Origin: Cokeromyces recurvatus
Taxonomy: Eukaryota > Mucoromycota > Mucoromycetes > Mucorales > Mucoraceae
DNA: 64,000 nt
NCBI RefSeq assembly: GCF_025118155.1
Contig: NW_026251393.1
Span: 62,001-126,000, forward strand
Reading direction: 5' to 3'
In this document: positions 58,156 to 64,000 of the stretch, in pieces
Position numbering within the stretch: the first letter of the stretch is position 1
How the letters are laid out: every line of letters starts with the position of its first letter
Position numbers and translations under genes: made by a program
Notes under the pieces: model-generated
Seen by the model: only the letters and a program-made list of their open reading frames with translations
What the model was told of the DNA's origin: nothing
Database searches by the model: none

Positions 58156-60662
58156 ATGCTGCATGAGGAAGATGACCCACTTTCAAGCTCAATGTTTAAC
58201 ATTAATACTTCACATTCAATATTAGGAAATACATTAGCAACTTCCTCCATGTTCTCTTATGAAGAAGATCCTTGGGGAAATCATTCAACTCCATCCGCAA
58301 CAACAGATATCAATAGATCTTCAACTACGCCTAATCTTACTAATATTGACATGTCTTCTAAATCAAATTATAATTCAACAACAATTTTATGTATGTCTCT
58401 ACTAGCATTAAAACAACAAAAAAAAAAAATAGTTAATAATCTATTGTTTTCTTCTTTAAGCTGGTGTAGAACTACCTCAAATATATGATCAATTATTTTC
58501 ACAAAATCAACGTTCTGGAAGGATTTCATTATCTAATCTAAATACTATTTTATCAAAAGGGAAAATTGCAGCTAGTCAGATTGAAATGGTACTCATTTAT
58601 TATTATTATTATTATTATTACTATATTTATATAATTTGGTTCTATTACATGTCTATTTTACCGACTTGCTTATATAGATTATGCAAATTGTGGTACCTAA
58701 TGGCGCGTCTTATGTAACTCAGTCTGAATTTAATACGGCTATTGCTTTACTTGCCTGTGCACAGAATAATATAGGTAAACAAAGCTAAACAAACAAACAA
58801 AAGAGATATATGCATATATCTATATCTATTTCTATATTTACTAACAGCATATTTAAAGATATCTCACTTGAAAGCCTTTACAGAAATAAAAATTGTAAGT
58901 CTTGAATTTGTCTATAATGAATACACATAGTCTTATCTTTTTATACATGTATACAGATTTACCACAACCTATCATACATAGCCATAATGATAATCAATCA
59001 CTTTTATTAAACGCTTCTTTAGAAGAAGCAGAAGAAGTAGAAGAAAGTACTGCTGTTCCACAAGAACCTTCAACAACAAAATCAAATCAACAGTCAAAAT
59101 CAACAATGGCAGCTTATCCTGGTATGAAATCACCCAAGGACTCAACATCATCTATTACTTCATCATCCAGGTATGAGCGTGATACTATCACTTCTAGTTC
59201 AGTTATATCTACAACAAATAATCATGCATTAGATACAAGTCATTGGTTTGAAAATTTAGAAGAAATAGCAGTAACAATTGCACCTGAAAGAGAAGGATTT
59301 ATTTTTAAGCATGTCAATTATATTATCACAAACGAAAAGCGCTCATCTATTGTTTTAAGAAGATATAGTGATTTTTGGTGGTTGATGGAAGTTTTACTCT
59401 GTCGGTATCCATTTCGTATTATACCCAACTTACCACCAAAAAAATTAGGAGGAAGTAAATATTTTCTTCTTCTTCTTCTTCTTCTTCTTTTTTTTAACTT
59501 AATTTTTGTTATCTAGGAGACACTGCTTTCTTAGAAAAGAGACGTAAAGGATTATCAAGGTTTATTAATGCTATCGTTCGTCATCCTGTACTACGCCATG
59601 ATGAAATTGTGGAGCGATTTTTAACAGAACCTTCAGAATTATTAGCATGGCGTAAACAAAATCCACCGAATCTAGATGAAGAATATAAACGAAAATCACA
59701 TCTTATTAATGAATTGGAAAATATAACACCAACAAATTTAGAAGAACAGCTTCAAAAGGCTCGTAAGAGAGTTACGGCTGGTATTCATCATTATGTTAAT
59801 TTATGCTTTATTATGGAGAGGATGATACGGCGTATGCATGGTCAAGCAACTGATTTTTCTCGTTATTCAATTGCTTTAAAGTAAATAGACCTATCACATA
59901 GTGTTCAAATTTAAAGAAAGGGGGGGTTTATATATGTATATGTATATATTAACTTTAATGTAGTTCACTCGCAGAGGCTGAAATAAGATATCATGCTGGT
60001 GAATGTAGAAATTGTCAACGTGTAGTAAGAGGATATGAAACAGTAGCAAAACATATGCAAGTTGAAAGTAGTTTATTAGAAGATCAAGTAAATCATGCTA
60101 CAGATGGTGTATTGGAAAATTTAAAACGTTTTAGAGATTTATTAGTGTCATTTAGGGTAAATGCATATCTTATTAGATGGGTCGTTTTATAATATATAAC
60201 ACATATAAAAATAGGATTTAGATGAACGTCGAAATAAATTATCTATAAACCAAACCGATGTTATTACAAAAAGGATTCAAACAAATCGTACAAAAGTACA
60301 TCAAAATAAAGGAGTACCTGGTTTAGAAGCAGAAGTAGGAAAATTAGAAGAATCAATTCGAACAGTAAATCTCTCTTTTGTTTGATTAAATTATATTGCT
60401 TATATATCTCTTTTTTTTTTTTTTTTTTTTTTTGCGTTAGGATGAACTGGAATTAGCTGATATACAAAACCGAGAAATATTTATTCGATATTGTATCTGG
60501 TCTGAATTGACTTATCTTCACAAGCAACAAGCATTTATATCATCTTTATATCAAAGTTATGTTAAGGATGCTGTTCATTTTTCTAAACAATGTGCAAATA
60601 ATTGGCAAATACTTGAAGAACCTACATTTGAAATGCCTGCTAATGTTGAATTATTTGAATAA
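58156..60662 (+). CDS. MVP1: Sorting nexin Mvp1/SNX8 type (PX-BAR)
   Basis: Nine exons: 58156..58390, 58461..58588, 58678..58774, 58859..58894, 58957..59454, 59517..59880, 59964..60156, 60215..60364, 60441..60662; 640 aa. Endosomal coat protein that sorts membrane cargo, cooperating with retromer and Vps1 in yeast. An EH-like N-terminal helical segment (QNQRSGRISLSNLNTILS) precedes the PX domain (~275-390: VTIAPEREGFIFKHVNYIITN, VLRRYSDFWWLMEVLLCRYPF, IPNLPPKKLGGRDTAFLEKRRKGL, each in part). The PI3P-binding R-R-Y and the later R of KRRKGL are visible. A BAR-like helical domain ends the protein. Exon 4 is only 36 nt; the TTTAAAG acceptor at 58858 was chosen because the earlier AACAG acceptor breaks the frame. 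Confidence 0.91.
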
Positions 60663-60943
60663 ATAGGATAATAGAAAAGATGATTATTCTATAAACAACT
60701 TGTTGAAAGAAAAAAAAAAAAGGAAAAAGAATGTCAACTAATTATATTATGTAATAAAATAAGCTTTTTTTTTTTCGCTAATTGTTTAAGACAACTTGAT
60801 GTATACTTTTATTTAAAAATGATCGATAGAAGTTCCATGTATTTTATCTGTTTTAAATTTTTCTTTTTTTTTTTTTTTTTTTAAGCATTAGCATAATTTT
60901 TTCTATTTTTCCCTTTTTCCCTTTTTTTTAATTTTTTTATTTC

Positions 60944-60983
<40 letters not shown>

Positions 60984-61008
60984 CCTTGATTCTATTATAT
61001 TTTTAACT
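60663..61008. other. Intergenic region with T tracts
   Basis: Spacer between MVP1 and SEC2. A T run of about 37 bases (60947-60983) lies 26 nt before the SEC2 ATG, preceded by T/C-rich sequence. No gene seen. Confidence 0.7.
60947..60983. repeat. Poly(T) tract next to SEC2 start
   Basis: About 37 T residues ending 26 nt before the SEC2 ATG, close enough that it may lie within the 5' leader or at the transcription start. Confidence 0.85.
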
Positions 61009-62370
61009 ATGACTTGGAAAAGAGAATTATTAACGACAATAGACCAACAAAGATTGAATTCTACAAAGAGTACTGAGCCGATAATGATGATGCATATCCC
61101 AGTGACATCAAAACCATTGCCTGCATTCCTATCCAGAAGGCAGTCCGTTACACGACCTTCAGATAGTGTATGTGCCAAATCATTGTCATCACTGTCTTCA
61201 ACTGATAACCAAGTAATGAATGACAGTTGTGATAGGTTTATCTTATCAGTTCATCATACACAACATAATCTCTACTCTCTTGAAACAGGTATAAAATCGC
61301 ATGATCATGACCAACAACAGATACCTCCCTCTTATGACATGCAAACACAGGAGATTCAAGGCCTTCGTCAGGGACTATTCAAATTAAATGAAAAATACTT
61401 GAAACAGATCGAGCATACCGTCATTGCTGAACAAGCTCGCACTGCAGTTGAACAGGAACTTGAGGAGCTCTCCTGTAAATTGTTTGAAGAAGCAAATAAG
61501 ATGGTATCAAAAGAAAGACGAGCACTCTTCGATGCTCAAAAGAGAATTGAACAACTTGAACGAACGTTAGAGAGGGTACATGAAGAATTAAATCATGAAC
61601 ATGCTCAACTTGAAGAATTAAGAAAGAAATTCCAAGAGCAGTTGATTGAAAATTCAACGACTACAAAGAAACTTCATCATAGACGATTTGATAATGAGGC
61701 AACAGAACAACAACAACAACAACAACAGCTGCAGCAGCAACAACATCATCATCATCGTCTCTCTGTGAATACCACATATTCAGATCCTAACTCTCTTCTT
61801 CTATTTAAAGAGTTCATAACATTGGCTCCAAAGACATCACTAGATCAAATTCATCAAATTACTTTCCTTATGCAATGCCTTGACCAAGATGTTGAACCTT
61901 GTCTTCGTTTAGGTAGCTTGAGACATACTGGACGTCTGCCGATGCGTAAAACCTTACAGTCTATTATACATCATCCTTGCTGTATTGAACCTGTCGACTT
62001 TAAAGAAAAGAATGAACAACTCGTTCCGATAGCTGCAGCTCCCTCACCTAAAAGGTCATCTTGGGATAGCCAGACTAGTTTAGAAAGTGAGGGCATTCTA
62101 GTATGTTATGGTTGTGGTTCAGAAATCAAATATCATGAGAATCAATCCCTATTTAGGTACCGTCTGGACGAGATCAATGATGAATACTGTTGGATTGATC
62201 AAGCTTGTAGAGATCGTTTAGTGGCTGTTTGTAACTTTTATAGTTTTGTTCGTCATATTCGATCCGGTTTACGAAATCAATCAAGTATTCAAGAATTGTT
62301 TGATGAATGTATTCAACTAAGATTAATCATGTTTTACGCAAGGGCTGGTGTTCATTACCCAGACCATTAA
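61009..62370 (+). CDS. SEC2: Rab guanine-nucleotide exchange factor Sec2/Rabin type
   Basis: Intronless, 453 aa. Activates the exocytic Rab Sec4/Rab8 on secretory vesicles. The disordered N-terminus (~1-110) is followed by the Sec2 coiled coil at ~113-215 with the GEF signature LEELSCKLFEEANKMVSKER (GEF core LFEEANKMV at ~158-166). A poly-Gln/His run separates it from a C-terminal domain resembling Rabin8/GRAB. This carries LFKEFITLAPKTSL, DVEPCLRLGS, CCIEPVDF, a CYGCGSE Cys pair, WIDQACRDRLVAVCNFYSF (part) and IRSGL, ending in LRLIMFYARAGV. The match to both halves of the metazoan Rabin8 architecture is good. The start is the first ATG after the T tract. Confidence 0.9.
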   Translation: MTWKRELLTTIDQQRLNSTKSTEPIMMMHIPVTSKPLPAFLSRRQSVTRPSDSVCAKSLSSLSSTDNQVMNDSCDRFILSVHHTQHNLYSLETGIKSHDHDQQQIPPSYDMQTQEIQGLRQGLFKLNEKYLKQIEHTVIAEQARTAVEQELEELSCKLFEEANKMVSKERRALFDAQKRIEQLERTLERVHEELNHEHAQLEELRKKFQEQLIENSTTTKKLHHRRFDNEATEQQQQQQQLQQQQHHHHRLSVNTTYSDPNSLLLFKEFITLAPKTSLDQIHQITFLMQCLDQDVEPCLRLGSLRHTGRLPMRKTLQSIIHHPCCIEPVDFKEKNEQLVPIAAAPSPKRSSWDSQTSLESEGILVCYGCGSEIKYHENQSLFRYRLDEINDEYCWIDQACRDRLVAVCNFYSFVRHIRSGLRNQSSIQELFDECIQLRLIMFYARAGVHYPDH

Positions 62371-62682
62371 TAAAAGAGAGATCCCCTTCGTTCACTCCAA
62401 TTCTCTTATTTCTTATTTTATTTTATTTTTATTTATTTCTTTTTTTTTTTTTTTTTTTTTTGTAATATACAAATAAATAAGTATATGCTATTAATTTATT
62501 TTACACATACATTATTTTTTTTTTTCTTTTATTCATGAAATATATATACATATATACATATATATATATACATACATATATAGACTAGAAATATTAATAT
62601 AAATATATATATATAAGATTTGATAAAAATATAATAATTAAAAAAAAATAATAATAAAAAAACAAAACAAAATGTACACTAT
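62371..62682. other. Convergent 3' spacer between SEC2 and the last gene
   Basis: About 310 bp with a T run (62440-62461) and a long TA/TATATACA-type repeat block (about 62540-62612). No gene seen. Confidence 0.7.
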
Positions 62683-64000
62683 CTAGGCTCTAATTGGTTT
62701 TTTATCCTTCTTACTAAACGTAGCCAATTTTTTGAAAAATCCGATGGGTAAAGTATATTTTGAACGTTGATTTAATGGACTATTATGCTCCCCTTTTCTT
62801 CCTTTATCGCCAATAAAGGTAGGTAAGGTTCGGCTACTTTGATTACTCATCTTGGAACGAACTGAGCCACTTTCTTCGTGCGTATGTGGACGCTGAAGGA
62901 CCTCATCAGACCAATTAAAGGAAGATGTATCAGAAATAATGGACGATATCGTATAGCTCCCTTGGCGTTTCATTGTTCCTTTTGAATCTAAAGCGACTGA
63001 TGATGAAGGTGGCGTACTTCGAAGTTGTTTCTTATGAATATCGTCGGAAAAGAAATTTATATTATTTATGGAAGCAGAAGAGGATGATGAAAATGGATAC
63101 TGATTACTTGTTGTCTTGCTTATTGTAGATGTAGATGTTTCAGTCTGCATACCGTTTACTGAAGTTGACGAATTCTTACTATCACCACTGCTCTCACTTT
63201 TGATAAAGTCTATTAGTTTTTGTAGTGAATTCTTTCGTTTATGTGTCTTGATGGATTGAAGATCGATAGAATCGGATGTTCCATCATTCGGGAGACTTTC
63301 TGATGGATGATGATGATGAATGGCCGAATAAGAATCTCCTGATTGAATTCCGTTCCGTTCTTTCAAGTCATCTTCCTGTATACTTTGATTAAAACTATTA
63401 GTCTTTTTGATTTTAGTAAGAGCATGTAAAAAGCCTTTAAAAGTAGGAGGCGCATCGTCGTCATCATCATCATCATCATCATCAACAGCATCATCTAAAT
63501 GGTCATGTTTCTGAGTTTGGATTTCTTCTAATTCAATTGAATTCAAAGAATCATGAAAATAGTTAGAGGATGCTTCTGATATTTCATCTTCTGAGAGTTC
63601 AAATCTGCTTTGCAGGGAGTTTCGGTAATCGAGTGATGTACTTCTATTAGGTAGCTGAGTATGGTCTAGACTAAGACTACCCAATGAATCCTTTGATTTT
63701 AATTTGCTTTCGATATCTTTCTCCTCATCGGATAAATAAGTATCTTCATATTTAAAGTCATGAAACAAAGACTGTGGAATCGGTATAAAAGGTGGTGGAC
63801 CGGAATGAGATATAAAATTAAATGTAGAAACATCTTCATTATAGGATGAGGAAGAGTGATGGATTAAATGATGATCAGACTGTCTCTGTATTAATTCATC
63901 TGGTATATGGCTAGAAGATGTTAAAGTTTGATCTAAAGATAAGACGAGAGAGTCGGCAAAATAATCATTGTTATCAGAGTCGTCATCGGAATTACATTGA
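62683..64000 (-). CDS. Disordered, Ser/Asp-rich protein, 5' part outside the window
   Basis: Open on the minus strand from the stop at 62683-62685 to the window edge (about 438 codons visible). No in-frame Met-initiated start is required: the frame continues upstream through QRQSDHHLIHHSSSSYNED and beyond, so the gene begins outside. Low complexity: a run of about 10 Asp, His runs, many Ser/Thr. More conserved-looking pieces are PPTFKGFLHALTKIKK, NSLQKLIDFIKSESS and the basic C-terminus LPIGFFKKLATFSKKDKK, which could bind acidic membranes. No family recognised. Confidence 0.65.
   Translation of the reverse strand, partial: QCNSDDDSDNNDYFADSLVLSLDQTLTSSSHIPDELIQRQSDHHLIHHSSSSYNEDVSTFNFISHSGPPPFIPIPQSLFHDFKYEDTYLSDEEKDIESKLKSKDSLGSLSLDHTQLPNRSTSLDYRNSLQSRFELSEDEISEASSNYFHDSLNSIELEEIQTQKHDHLDDAVDDDDDDDDDDAPPTFKGFLHALTKIKKTNSFNQSIQEDDLKERNGIQSGDSYSAIHHHHPSESLPNDGTSDSIDLQSIKTHKRKNSLQKLIDFIKSESSGDSKNSSTSVNGMQTETSTSTISKTTSNQYPFSSSSSASINNINFFSDDIHKKQLRSTPPSSSVALDSKGTMKRQGSYTISSIISDTSSFNWSDEVLQRPHTHEESGSVRSKMSNQSSRTLPTFIGDKGRKGEHNSPLNQRSKYTLPIGFFKKLATFSKKDKKPIRA

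Noticed and set aside
61421..61657. Minus-strand ORF inside SEC2
   Set aside because: Antisense shadow of the coiled-coil region; no start context or homology.
1..64000. CRISPR arrays, operons, ribosome binding sites or prophage
   Set aside because: The window is eukaryotic nuclear DNA with spliceosomal introns. Repeats seen are microsatellites, homopolymers and a LINE; none have regular repeat-spacer structure.
1..64000. tRNA, rRNA or snRNA genes
   Set aside because: Looked for by eye for B-box-like GGTTCGAATCC motifs and conserved snRNA starts; none convincing. A covariance-model scan would be needed to exclude them.

Overview
The window is a gene-dense piece of a eukaryotic, AT-rich fungal nuclear genome. 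The introns are short (about 50-120 nt), with GTAAGT/GTATGT-type donors and pyrimidine-AG acceptors. Homopolymer A/T tracts are very frequent, and many proteins carry poly-Gln, poly-Asp or poly-Ser runs. Gene content (VTC polyphosphate polymerase subunits, Esa1, Tap42, Mvp1, Sec2, TAPT1/Emp65, transportin) is fungal. The style, together with a non-LTR retrotransposon remnant of a type I associate with Mucorales, points to an early-diverging fungus, probably Mucoromycota. The species cannot be named from sequence alone. Exon structures were worked out by hand from splice sites and reading frame; nearly all joined coding lengths are exact multiples of three.

Layout. 0-4 kb: the 3' end of PAN2, SDH3 (minus) and an Esa1-type MYST acetyltransferase. 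4.8-9.6 kb: a UPF0324/YeiH-type membrane transporter, a CAMK-like Ser/Thr kinase and a DUF4112 membrane protein. 9.6-11.5 kb: gene-poor. 11.5-16 kb: an unrecognised coiled-coil protein, a mitochondrial circularly permuted GTPase (NOA1/YqeH/Gep3 type) and an unrecognised membrane-anchored coiled-coil protein. 16.1-26.0 kb: three complete VTC (SPX-VTC-DUF202) genes in tandem on the minus strand. 27.4-30.4 kb: a large disordered protein. 30.7-31.5 kb: a retrotransposon tail and an ORF relic. 31.8-36.3 kb: complex I subunit NDUFB2, ribosomal protein eL32, an unusual cyclophilin and a SWIM+RING protein. 36.7-42.5 kb: TAPT1/Emp65, an F-box protein and Tap42. 43.1-44.3 kb: a 5'-truncated LINE. 44.4-48.6 kb: APRT, a tail-anchored coiled-coil protein and a DCAF7/HAN11 WD40 protein. 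48.6-51.2 kb: gene-poor. 51.2-62.4 kb: a FYVE-like protein, transportin (Kap104), sorting nexin Mvp1 and the Rab GEF Sec2. 62.7-64 kb: the 3' part of a disordered protein.

The most notable system is the VTC array. It holds two copies that keep every active-site motif I can check, and between them a copy that has lost several polymerase residues while keeping the SPX inositol-pyrophosphate pocket. This looks like a locally evolved set of a catalytic-type subunit and a regulatory pseudo-polymerase for vacuolar/acidocalcisome polyphosphate synthesis. Several other genes serve membrane traffic (Mvp1, Sec2, FYVE, TAPT1) or mitochondria (SDH3, NDUFB2, the cpGTPase), but they are not visibly co-organised.
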